The notes below the pieces were generated by a model. It saw only the letters and a list, made by a program, of their open reading frames with translations, ran no database searches and was not told the DNA's origin. DNA of 64,000 nucleotides from Phenylobacterium sp. (lineage in GTDB: Bacteria; Pseudomonadota; Alphaproteobacteria; Caulobacterales; Caulobacteraceae): contig NZ_JAHBYD010000013.1 in the NCBI RefSeq assembly GCF_019636135.1, forward strand, positions 1-64,000, written 5' to 3'. Positions within the stretch are counted from its first letter, which is position 1. The number at the start of each line of letters is the position of its first letter. The position numbers were made by a program, and so were the translations under genes. Shown in pieces: positions 1 to 7,504 of this stretch.

Positions 1-100
1 CAATCGTGGGAGAGCTTCTCTGCGCATCTCCGCGATCTCTGCGGTTCATGAATCGGGCGGACAGGCCGCCCACAAGCCATATGCGATTGCCCTGCCCGTG
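1..100. repeat. Composite intergenic repeat, copy 1 (about 98 bp)
   Basis: This stretch matches, almost base for base, the reverse complement of 60005-60103, and its right half matches 60259-60345 directly. It carries the shared words CGCGATCTCTGCGGTT, CCGCCCACAAGCCATATG and CGATTGCCCT. It lies downstream of the convergent PEP-CTERM gene. No open frame with coding character is visible. The unit may continue to the left of the window. Confidence 0.85.
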
Positions 101-119
101 AACGGGAGAGGTTCGCTGT

Positions 120-1067
120 CTACGCCGCCAGGGCGCGGCGGCGGCGCAGGGCGGCGCCGGCCAGGCCGAAGCCGCCGATCATCAGGGCCCAGGTGGCCGG
201 CTCGGGCACGGCGAAGCCGCTGAAGAGCATGCCCAGCTCGCCGCCGACGAACTTGTAGTTGTTGATCTGGGTGGCCGCCGCATAGCTGCCGCTGAAGTTG
301 GCGACGATGAGCTGGCCGTTGATGTTGCCGTAGCCCACCGGATTGTAGTTGGCGTAGGGCGCCAGGATCGAGCCGCTGCCGCCCCACGAGGCGACCGACA
401 GGCCGGTGATCCCGGGCAGGTTCCAGAGCACGTTGCGCTCGTTGCCGCCGGTCACGTGCAGGCTGCCGTTGTAGAAGCTGATCGAGCCGGTCCCCACGAC
501 GTTGATGATCGCGTAGCCGCCGTTGGTCAGGTTCAGGTTGATCGTGCCGGCGTCGTTCACATCGGCCGCGTCCAGATTGAACACGTTGAGGCCCGCGTTC
601 GACCCGGTCAGCGTGATCTGGGTGTTGTGAACGCCGTAGTTGACGATCGAGATCGCGCCCGTGTCGGCCAGGCCCTTGAGATAGTCGGTCAGGCTGTAGA
701 GGCGCGCCTGCTCGTCGGTGAAGTCCACCGGCAGCGCGCCGGGGACGATCTGGCTTTGCTGATAGGCCTGCACGCCCGTGGTCGAGCCGCCCACCATGAT
801 GCCGCCGTTGAAGACGTTCCCGCCGTTGGTCGAGACCAGGTCGCCGCCGACAACGAGGTTTATGCCGCCCGCCGGCGCCGACTGGCCGATCGTGTAGGGG
901 CTCAGCGTCGCATCGCCGCCGACCGCCACGCGGCCCTCGGTGTCGCTGCCCTGCGCGGTCAGGACGCCCAGCACGAACAGGTTGAAGTCGGCGGCGGTCT
1001 CGGCCGACGCCACCGTGGGCGCGCCGAGCGCGAGGGCGACACCGGCCGCGGCGAAAAAGCGATACAT
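120..1067 (-). CDS. Choice-of-anchor A family protein with PEP-CTERM sorting tail
   Basis: A predicted exported surface protein of 315 aa. I start it at 1067 because the sequence there gives a clean signal peptide (MYRFFAAAGVALALG, cleavage after VASA); the reading frame extends 11 codons further upstream without adding a plausible signal. The mature part begins AADFNLFVLG and continues with the repeated glycine- and asparagine-rich beta pattern of the choice-of-anchor A domain. The C-terminus has VPEPATWALMIGGFG, a hydrophobic stretch and then RRRR, the layout of the PEPxxWA variant of the PEP-CTERM signal. Known for the family: the tail is recognised by an exosortase during export and surface anchoring. 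No exosortase or EPS gene is in this window. Ligand and role are unknown. Confidence 0.85.
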   Translation of the reverse strand: MYRFFAAAGVALALGAPTVASAETAADFNLFVLGVLTAQGSDTEGRVAVGGDATLSPYTIGQSAPAGGINLVVGGDLVSTNGGNVFNGGIMVGGSTTGVQAYQQSQIVPGALPVDFTDEQARLYSLTDYLKGLADTGAISIVNYGVHNTQITLTGSNAGLNVFNLDAADVNDAGTINLNLTNGGYAIINVVGTGSISFYNGSLHVTGGNERNVLWNLPGITGLSVASWGGSGSILAPYANYNPVGYGNINGQLIVANFSGSYAAATQINNYKFVGGELGMLFSGFAVPEPATWALMIGGFGLAGAALRRRRALAA

Positions 1068-1221
1068 GAGACGGTCCTGTCGTCGGGCGCGCGACGTCAC
1101 TGGGGAGGTGTGCAGCGCAGCAAAGCCGTGCCCTAGTCGCCTTGCGCCGCCGGATCAAGCGCCCTCCATTCTGAGGGGCATCGGGTCGCGCAGAGCGTGT
1201 AGCCCGACGTGATCGCGCAGC

Positions 1222-2376
1222 CTAGCTCTCGACCTCGAAGCTCAGGCCCGCGTGCGCCTGGAGCCGGTCCTTCAGCCGCCCCTGCAGCGCCGCCCCCGGC
1301 GTCCAGACGCCGCCCGGCACGTCGGGCGCGCGCACCAGGGCGATCGCCGTCTCAGCCAGCATCTTCGAGGTGGAGCCGTAGCCGGGGTCCTTGTCGCCCT
1401 TCACGGCCACCTTCACGCGCCGGCCGCCGGCGTCGACACCGATGAACAGCACGTCGAAGAAGCCGCGCTCGCGCTCCTCCCGCGTCGGCCCCTCGCCCGG
1501 CTTCGGCCCGCCGCCCGGCAGGCTGCCCAGGTCGGTGAAGCCCACGCCGCCGCCCGGCCCGCCCATCACCATCTCGTCGTAGACGAAGTCCTTGCCGTAG
1601 GGATGGCCCATCAGGAGGTTCGAGCGGTGGACGTTCTTGGTGTTGATCACCGCCATCATGAACGGCCCCACGGGACCCACGTCCGGGTCGTCCTCCGGCG
1701 CCTGGCCGGCCGGCTGGGGCGGGCCTTCGAAGCCGGGCGTCAGGCCGAACGGACTCATCATGACGGCCAGCAGCGACGGGTCCTTCTGGATCGCCGCCAT
1801 GGTGGCCGCGCCGCTGGCCGCCGTGCCGCCCGAGAGCCCGCCGTCGAGGCCGCGCACCCGGCCCTTCACGCGCGGAACCACGTGGCCCAACTGCGCCTTC
1901 GCCGTCTCCTCGCAGAACCACACGCCCATCTCGAACGGGATCGAGTCGAACCCGCACGAGTGCAGGATCCGCGCGCCCGACGCCCTGGCCGCCGCGCCGT
2001 GCGTGTCGATGACCTTGCGCATCCAGTTGGGCTCGCCCGACAGGTCGAGGCAGTCGGTCCCGGCCTTCACGCAGGCGTCGACCAGCGCGTCGCCGTAGAG
2101 CTGGTAGGGCCCGACCGTGGTGATCACCGCCCTGGTCCGCGCCGCCATGGCGTCCAGCGAGGCCGGGTCGGCGGCGTCGGCCACCACCAGCGGCGTCGCT
2201 TTCGGGGCGCCGATCCCGTCGCGCACCTCTTCGAGCTTCGCCTTCGAGCGGCCGGCCATGGCCCACTTCACCTCGCCGCCCACGCCGTATTGCCTGGCCA
2301 GGTGCTCGGCGACGAGGCGGCCGGTGTAGCCGGTGGCGCCATAGACGATCACGTCGAACTCGGCGTTGGGGTTCAT
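1222..2376 (-). CDS. Saccharopine dehydrogenase-like NAD(P)-binding oxidoreductase
   Basis: The protein is 384 aa. Its N-terminus FDVIVYGATGYTGRLVAEH (residues 7-25) is the Rossmann dinucleotide-binding start of the saccharopine-dehydrogenase-like family, which also holds trans-acting enoyl reductases of lipid synthesis. A glycine-rich segment near residues 275-300 (GGPGGGVGF) is typical of the reductase branch rather than true lysine-pathway enzymes. No lysine genes are nearby, so the substrate is open; a lipid or enoyl substrate is a family-based guess. The start at 2376 has a strong GGGAGGAG site just upstream. It is divergent from the GH84-like gene, with 82 bp between them. Confidence 0.8.
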   Translation of the reverse strand: MNPNAEFDVIVYGATGYTGRLVAEHLARQYGVGGEVKWAMAGRSKAKLEEVRDGIGAPKATPLVVADAADPASLDAMAARTRAVITTVGPYQLYGDALVDACVKAGTDCLDLSGEPNWMRKVIDTHGAAARASGARILHSCGFDSIPFEMGVWFCEETAKAQLGHVVPRVKGRVRGLDGGLSGGTAASGAATMAAIQKDPSLLAVMMSPFGLTPGFEGPPQPAGQAPEDDPDVGPVGPFMMAVINTKNVHRSNLLMGHPYGKDFVYDEMVMGGPGGGVGFTDLGSLPGGGPKPGEGPTREERERGFFDVLFIGVDAGGRRVKVAVKGDKDPGYGSTSKMLAETAIALVRAPDVPGGVWTPGAALQGRLKDRLQAHAGLSFEVES

Positions 2377-2458
2377 GGCGGGCTCCTCCCGGGGTTTGCT
2401 GGCCGCGACCTTACAAATTTACAGCGTTATCGCAACCGCCGTCAGCTATGCAGGGACC

Positions 2459-3526
2459 ATGACTCCGGAACTCGGCATCATCGAGGGCTTCTTCGGCCGG
2501 CCCTACACGTGGGACGAGCGGGCCGACATGGTCCGGGCGCTCAAGCCCGCCGGCTACGGCTTCTACATCTATGCGCCGAAGATCGACGGCCACCTGCGGC
2601 GAAAGTGGCGCGAGCCCTACCCGGACGCGACGCTGAAGGACCTCGGCGACTTCGCCGCCGTCTGCCGTGGCCAGGGCGTGCGCTTCGGCGTGGGCCTCAG
2701 CCCCTACGCGCTCTTCCAGAACTTCGACGGCCCCTCGAAGGACGCGCTGGCCGCCAAGCTCGCCCAGCTCGACAGCCTGGGCCTCGCCGACCTCGGCGTC
2801 TTCTTCGACGACATGAAGGGCGACCAGGCCGACCTCGCCGAGCGCCAGGTCGAGATCGTCCACTGGATCGCCGAGCGGACGAAGGCCGGCCGCCTGATCG
2901 TCTGCCCCAGCTACTACACCGACGACGCGGTGCTCGACCGGGTGTTCGGCCGCCGCCCCGCCGACTATCTCGAAGACCTCGGCCGCGGCCTCGACCCGAA
3001 GATCGAGCTCATGTGGACCGGCGAGGAGGTCTGCGCGAGGGAGTTCTCCCCCGGCCACCTGGCCCGCGTGACCGAGCAGTTCCGCAGGAAGCCGTTCCTC
3101 TGGGACAACTACCCCGTCAACGACGGCCCGCGCATGAGCCAGCACCTGCACCTGCGCGCCTTCACCGGCCGGCCCGCCTCCATCGGCCCGCACATCGCCG
3201 CCCACGGGGTCAACACCGCCTCCCAGGCCGTGCTCAGCCGCATCCCCTGCCTGACGCTGGCCGAGAGCTACGCCAGGGGCGAGGGCTACGAGTACCTGGC
3301 CGCCTTCCGCCGCGCCGCCGCCGAGGTGTGCGGCCCCGACCTCGCCGACTACCTCGAGCGCGCCATCCTGCTGCTGGACGACACCGGCCTCGACCGGCTG
3401 GGCGAGGAGCGGCACGGCAACCTGAAGCGACGCTTCGCGACCTTCGACCACCCGGCGGCCCGCGAGGCGCTGGCCTGGCTCGACGGCCATTGGCGCATCG
3501 GCACGGAAGACCTCGAGACCCAGTGA
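2459..3526 (+). CDS. GH84-like beta-N-acetylglucosaminidase domain protein
   Basis: The 355 aa protein matches the beta-N-acetylglucosaminidase (NAGidase, GH84/O-GlcNAcase-type) catalytic fold almost end to end. The N-terminus GIIEGFFGRPYTWDER is the family signature, followed by GYGFYIYAPK. The pair D117-D118 in VFFDDMKGD sits where the two catalytic aspartates of GH84 lie. I chose the ATG at 2459 because the family begins within a few residues of it; an in-frame extension to 2366 would add 31 residues of no family character. There is no signal peptide, so it is predicted cytoplasmic. It overlaps the next gene by 4 bp (GTGA), so the two are probably translated together. Natural substrate is unknown; a role in amino-sugar or muropeptide turnover is an inference. 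Confidence 0.85.
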   Translation: MTPELGIIEGFFGRPYTWDERADMVRALKPAGYGFYIYAPKIDGHLRRKWREPYPDATLKDLGDFAAVCRGQGVRFGVGLSPYALFQNFDGPSKDALAAKLAQLDSLGLADLGVFFDDMKGDQADLAERQVEIVHWIAERTKAGRLIVCPSYYTDDAVLDRVFGRRPADYLEDLGRGLDPKIELMWTGEEVCAREFSPGHLARVTEQFRRKPFLWDNYPVNDGPRMSQHLHLRAFTGRPASIGPHIAAHGVNTASQAVLSRIPCLTLAESYARGEGYEYLAAFRRAAAEVCGPDLADYLERAILLLDDTGLDRLGEERHGNLKRRFATFDHPAAREALAWLDGHWRIGTEDLETQ

Positions 3527-4488
3527 CGACCCGCCGCGCCCTGCTCACGCGCCTCGGGCTGCTCGCGGCGGCGGGCGGCGCGGTGTTCCTGCTGCGCGAC
3601 CGCATCCCCTGGCCGCCGCTGACGCCGCGGTTCGCGGACGGCAAGCCGACGCCGTGGCTGCCGCTGCCGCCCCGGGGCCTCGCCGAGATCGACGTCACGG
3701 TGAACGGGACGCCGCTGCGGGCCGTGGTGGACACCGGAGCCCAGTTCTCGGCCATCGACCGCGCCACGGCGCAGCGCCTGAACCTGCCCCGCACCCTCGC
3801 CGCGCCGATCCTGGCCTACGGCGTCACCGGCCGCCCGACGCTGACCCACACCGTCGGCCTCGACCTGGCGCTGCCGGGCCTGCGCGTCGACGGGATCCAC
3901 GCCGCCGCCCTCGACCTCGCCGCCATCGCCCGCGTCACCGCGCGCGACTTCCAGCTCCTGATCGGCCGCGACGTGCTGAACGAGGTGGTGTTCGAGCTCG
4001 ACTTCGTCCGCAGCCGCGCCCGCTTCGGCGCGCCGGGCCAGTTGATCCGTCCGGGCGCCGCGTCGACGATCCCGATCGTGCGGCGCCACGGCGCCCCGCT
4101 GGTCGAGGTGAAGCTCGACGGCCACCCGCTGCAGCTCCTGCTCGACACCGGCGCCAGCGGCTCCATCGCGCTGACCGAGGACGCCGCCCGCGCCGCCGGG
4201 CTGCTCGCGCCGGGTCGCGCCGTCCGCGAGGCCCGCTCGGTCGGCCTGGGCGGCCTCTCCCTCGACCGCGTCGTCCGCGCGCGGACCCTGCAGATCGGCG
4301 CCATCGACGCCCGGGCGGCCGACATCCAGATCTACGCCCCGGGGGCGCACGCGCCCGCGCCCACCGGCCTGCTCGGCTCCGGCTTCCTGCGCCCGTTCCG
4401 GGCGGTCGTCGACCTGCCCGGCGACCGTCTCCACATCTTCGGGCCGGACGTGGTCCTGGTCCCGCCGCCGCCGGAACAAACACGCTAG
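3523..4488 (+). CDS. Retropepsin-like aspartic protease with two DTGA domains
   Basis: A 321 aa protein starting at the GTG that overlaps the stop of the upstream glycosidase gene. The N-terminus TTRRALLTRLGLLAAAGG resembles a twin-arginine or membrane-anchor signal, so it is probably periplasmic. Two retropepsin-like repeats follow: VVDTGAQFSAID with the aspartate at residue 70, and LLLDTGASGSIALT with the aspartate at residue 208. Bacterial retropepsin-like proteins usually carry one such motif and work as dimers; two in one chain resembles a fused dimer. The second domain is followed by LLGSGFLRPF, a typical closing motif. Whether it is an active protease is not shown by sequence alone. 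Confidence 0.8.
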   Translation: MTTRRALLTRLGLLAAAGGAVFLLRDRIPWPPLTPRFADGKPTPWLPLPPRGLAEIDVTVNGTPLRAVVDTGAQFSAIDRATAQRLNLPRTLAAPILAYGVTGRPTLTHTVGLDLALPGLRVDGIHAAALDLAAIARVTARDFQLLIGRDVLNEVVFELDFVRSRARFGAPGQLIRPGAASTIPIVRRHGAPLVEVKLDGHPLQLLLDTGASGSIALTEDAARAAGLLAPGRAVREARSVGLGGLSLDRVVRARTLQIGAIDARAADIQIYAPGAHAPAPTGLLGSGFLRPFRAVVDLPGDRLHIFGPDVVLVPPPPEQTR

Positions 4489-4533
4489 CCCGGCTGTTGC
4501 TCGCCCGGATTCCCACGGGAGATGCATGACGCC

Positions 4534-5145
4534 ATGAAGACCTTCGCGCTGTTCGCGGCCGCCGCCGCGACCGCCCTCACGCTCGCCGCCTGCCAGAAGA
4601 AGGACGCCCAGCCCGATCCCGCCGACCCGGGGACGTCCAACGAAGCCGTCAACGCCGTCCAGGACGCGACCGCCGCCGCAGTGGGGGCCGTCGCCGCCAA
4701 CACCATCGGCCAGGTCTCGACGGACGACTTCGTCACCAACGCCGCGATCAGCGACATGTACGAGATCGAAGCCGGCAAGATCGCCTCGACGAAGGGCCGG
4801 TCCGCCGACGTGAAAGCGTTCGGCAAGATGATGGTGGCCGACCACACCAGGATGGCGAACGACATGAAGCCGCTGGTCTCCGCGGCGGGCAAGACGCCCC
4901 CCACCGGCCTCGACGAACGCCGCAAGGGCATGATCGACAACCTGAACGCCGCCAAGCCCGAGGACTTCGACAACGCCTACCTCAGCCAGCAGGAAGCCGC
5001 GCACAGCGAAGCCCTGGACCTGATGAAGGGCTATGCCGACAAGGGCGACGACATCGGCCTGAAGGGCGCCGCCGCCAAGGCCGTCCCGACGATCCAGGCC
5101 CACCTCGACAAGGTGAGGGCGCTGCAGGCCGCCGGACCGAAGTAG
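4534..5145 (+). CDS. DUF4142 lipoprotein
   Basis: A small lipoprotein of 203 aa. I prefer the ATG at 4534 over the in-frame ATG at 4522, because GGGAGA at 4517-4522 fits as its ribosome binding site. A short signal ends in the lipobox LAAC with the lipidated cysteine at residue 20. The body carries the DUF4142 pattern (DDFVTNAAISDMYEIEAGK, then KAFGKMMVADHT and further helices), a ferritin-like four-helix fold of unknown function that is often stress-associated. It stands alone, convergent with the ABC-F gene 15 bp downstream. Confidence 0.88.
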   Translation: MKTFALFAAAAATALTLAACQKKDAQPDPADPGTSNEAVNAVQDATAAAVGAVAANTIGQVSTDDFVTNAAISDMYEIEAGKIASTKGRSADVKAFGKMMVADHTRMANDMKPLVSAAGKTPPTGLDERRKGMIDNLNAAKPEDFDNAYLSQQEAAHSEALDLMKGYADKGDDIGLKGAAAKAVPTIQAHLDKVRALQAAGPK

Positions 5146-5160
5146 CTCGATCGGGGAGGA

Positions 5161-6744
5161 TCAGAGCAGGACCTCCGTCTCGATCCCGATCGCGGCCAGG
5201 AAGTCGCGGTCGTGGCTGACGACCAGGAGGGCGCCGTCGTAGCCGCCGAGCGCGGCCTCGACGGCGCCGATGGAGTCCAGGTCCAGGTGGTTGGTGGGCT
5301 CGTCCAGGATCAGCAGTTGCGGCGGCCGGTCGCCCAGCAGCACGCAGGCCAGCGCCGCGCGCAGGCGCTCGCCGCCGGACAGCGCGCGCACCGGCTTCTC
5401 CGCGGCGGCGTTGCGGAACAGGAAGCGGGCCAGCGCCGCGCGGGCGGCGTTCTCGCCCGACGCCGGGTTCAGGCGGCGGAAAGCCGCCACGAGGCTCGCG
5501 TCATCGCCCAGCAGCGCCGTCTGCTGGTCGAGGAAGGCGGCGGGCGCGCCCCGGACGATCCGGCCGGCGGTGGGTTCGAGCTCGCCGGCGGCGAGGCGGA
5601 TCAGGGTGGTCTTGCCCGAGCCGTTGGGACCGGAGACCGCAATCCGCTCTGGGCCCGTGATCTTCAGCGAGCGGCCGCGGATCAGCGGCGGCTGGCCGGG
5701 CCAGGCGAAGCCCACGTCCTCCAGCGCCAGCACCGTCTTGCCGGCCGCGAGCCCCGACGGCGGCAGCTCGAAGCTGAGGCGGCGCACACGCTCCACCCTC
5801 GCGTCCGCGGCGGCCAGGGCGTCGGCGGCCTCGGTCTTCAGCCGGTCCGCCAATCGGACCGCGCGGGCGCCGGAGTTCTCGGCCCGCTGCTGCTTGGCGT
5901 CGAGCAAGATCTTCGGCGCGTCGTTCTTCGCCCGCGCGCGCTTGCCCGCGGCGTCCTTGCGCTGCTTGCGTTCGGCGGCGAGCTGGACCTCGCGGGCGAC
6001 CCGGGCGGCGCCCTTCTGCGCGTCGGCCAGCTCCCGCGCGGCGGCCGCCTCGGCCTCGGCCTTGCGCGCGGCGTAGAGGTCGTAGTCGCCGCCGAACACC
6101 TGGGCGCCCAGGGTCGAGAGCTCCACGATCCGGTCCATGCGCCGCAGCAGCGCCCGGTCGTGGCTGACCACGATCGCCCCACCCTTCCACCGGCCCAGCA
6201 CCTCGGCCACCAGGTCGCGGGCGGCGGCGTCGAGGTTGTTGGTGGGCTCGTCCAGGATCAGCATGTCGGGCCCGGCGGCGAGCAGGCCCGCCAGCATGGC
6301 CCGCGTCACCTGCCCGCCGCTCAGCGACACGGCCGGCCGGTCGAGGTCGAACCCCGCGAGGTCGACCTCGGCCAGCGCCGCCTCCAGCCGGCTCTCCAGC
6401 GCCCAGTCGGCGTCGGCGAAATCGGCCTCGGAGCCCGCGCCGGCCTCGATGCGCTTCAGCCGCGCCAGGGGCCCGGTCACGCCCAGCAGGTCGGCGACGC
6501 TTGCGCCCGCCGGCGGCTCCAGCGCCTGGCGCAGCACGCCCAGGCGGCCGCGCACGGCGACGGCTCCGGCGGTCGGCGAGAGCTCGCCGGCCACGATCCG
6601 CAGCAGCGTGGACTTGCCCACGCCGTTGCGGCCCACGAGGCCGGTGCGTTCGGCCCCGAAGGCGAGGGTCAGACTTCGGAAGAGGCTCTGGCCGTCAGGC
6701 GTAGCGTAGCTGAGGCCGTCGAGCGTGACGAGGGGTGCGGGCAT
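5161..6744 (-). CDS. ABC-F family ATP-binding protein
   Basis: A 527 aa soluble protein with two ABC ATPase domains and no membrane segments, the ABC-F plan. Walker A motifs are GRNGVGKS near residue 38 and GPNGSGKT near residue 371. Signature motifs LSGGQ and LSGGE precede Walker B segments ending LDEPTNNLD and LDEPTNHLD. A charged, Lys/Ala/Arg-rich linker (about residues 225-300) lies between the domains, as in ribosome-acting members. Known for the family: they act at the ribosomal E site in translation or antibiotic protection. The specific role of this member cannot be assigned. Confidence 0.92.
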   Translation of the reverse strand: MPAPLVTLDGLSYATPDGQSLFRSLTLAFGAERTGLVGRNGVGKSTLLRIVAGELSPTAGAVAVRGRLGVLRQALEPPAGASVADLLGVTGPLARLKRIEAGAGSEADFADADWALESRLEAALAEVDLAGFDLDRPAVSLSGGQVTRAMLAGLLAAGPDMLILDEPTNNLDAAARDLVAEVLGRWKGGAIVVSHDRALLRRMDRIVELSTLGAQVFGGDYDLYAARKAEAEAAAARELADAQKGAARVAREVQLAAERKQRKDAAGKRARAKNDAPKILLDAKQQRAENSGARAVRLADRLKTEAADALAAADARVERVRRLSFELPPSGLAAGKTVLALEDVGFAWPGQPPLIRGRSLKITGPERIAVSGPNGSGKTTLIRLAAGELEPTAGRIVRGAPAAFLDQQTALLGDDASLVAAFRRLNPASGENAARAALARFLFRNAAAEKPVRALSGGERLRAALACVLLGDRPPQLLILDEPTNHLDLDSIGAVEAALGGYDGALLVVSHDRDFLAAIGIETEVLL

Positions 6745-7014
6745 GGGTGTCGGTCATCGCGGTGTGGACGCATCGGGTGGTCGGACTGTCCAGCGCGAGC
6801 CGCATCGGCCTGCTCCTCTCGGGTGGGAGCCGGCTATCTAGGGGTTGGCCGGCGCTCGCGCAATCCGGACACCTCCACGAGGCGGGCGCAGGGGGTTGCG
6901 CGGCGCGCATCGATCGGGTCGCGGTCTGACATCCGTGTGATCGCGAGCGCGGCCTTGGAAACCAAAGCGATCCGAGGGGGTTCTGCCGGGCGGTTCCATG
7001 CTGGAGAGCTTGAG
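6745..7014. other. Intergenic region, divergent
   Basis: This 270 bp gap separates the divergent ABC-F gene and a small exported-protein gene and must hold both promoters. I see no convincing promoter consensus, hairpin or repeat in it. A GGAGAG ribosome binding site lies at its right end. Confidence 0.5.
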
Positions 7015-7353
7015 TTGAACCGTCTGAAGACCTTTCTGATCGCGGGCTCGCTGCTGGGCGCCGCGCCGCTGCCCGCCCTGGCCCAGGCCTGGCCGGCGGC
7101 CGTCGTGGCGGCCGCGCCACGGGCCGCCCCGACGGCCGCACACGACCTGGCCGCCTCGCGGCGCGACGACGCCGGAGCTCGCCGCGCGGACGGCCTGCCA
7201 CCGTCCCATCCGAACGCCGGCCGGGTGACGCTGAAGCTGGCCGACGAGACGGACGAGATCCCGGAGGTCGATCTGCGTCCGAAGGACGGATGGACCAACG
7301 ACGAGGGCTGGCGCGCCGGCCCGACGCGGGTAGGCTTCAAGCGCCGGTTCTAG
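7015..7353 (+). CDS. Small exported protein of unknown function (TTG start)
   Basis: A 112 aa open frame starting at TTG, with GGAGAG about 6 bases upstream. The N-terminus NRLKTFLIAGSLLGAAPLPA followed by LAQA is a good signal peptide with a likely cleavage after ALA. The mature part is alanine-rich and then acidic, ending in GWTNDEGWRAGPTRVGFKRRF, which resembles the small periplasmic proteins with a short conserved tail that occur in Caulobacteraceae. The nearest ATG (6998) is in another frame and stops after six codons, so TTG is the only reasonable start. No domain recognised. Confidence 0.6.
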   Translation: MNRLKTFLIAGSLLGAAPLPALAQAWPAAVVAAAPRAAPTAAHDLAASRRDDAGARRADGLPPSHPNAGRVTLKLADETDEIPEVDLRPKDGWTNDEGWRAGPTRVGFKRRF

Positions 7354-7354
7354 A

Positions 7355-7504
7355 GCCCTCTCCGGCCTGATCGTCGCCACCAACTCCGGGGCCCCGCTGG
7401 CCGTCGTCTCCGAAGGCTTCCCCGCCGCGCCCTGGCTGGCGCTCGCCGGCTACGCGGGCGTCGTGGCCGTCCTCTACGGCTGGGCCGGGCGTCGGCGGGC
7501 CTAG
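7355..7504 (+). pseudogene. Possible remnant of a small membrane protein
   Basis: In the frame one base on from the preceding gene, the open stretch reads GLIVATNSGAPLAVVSEG and then a hydrophobic segment (WLALAGYAGVVAVLYGW) before RRRA and a stop. It has the look of a membrane protein C-terminus, but I find no ATG, GTG or TTG with a ribosome binding site at a useful place. It could be the decayed end of a gene, or chance. Its stop shares the CTAG tetramer with the stop of the convergent lipoprotein gene. Confidence 0.25.

Noticed and set aside
2366..2458. N-terminal extension of the GH84-like protein from ATG at 2366
   Set aside because: It would start inside the divergent reductase gene and adds 31 residues without family similarity; the conserved domain begins directly after the ATG at 2459.
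3349..5103. Long minus-strand open frame of 584 codons
   Set aside because: It lies antisense to the retropepsin and DUF4142 genes. High GC gives long stop-free antisense frames, and the product is arginine/glycine-rich low-complexity sequence without any recognisable domain.
6745..7014. Upstream start (ATG at 6998) for the small exported protein
   Set aside because: This ATG is in another frame and stops after six codons. TTG at 7015 with GGAGAG upstream fits the signal peptide.
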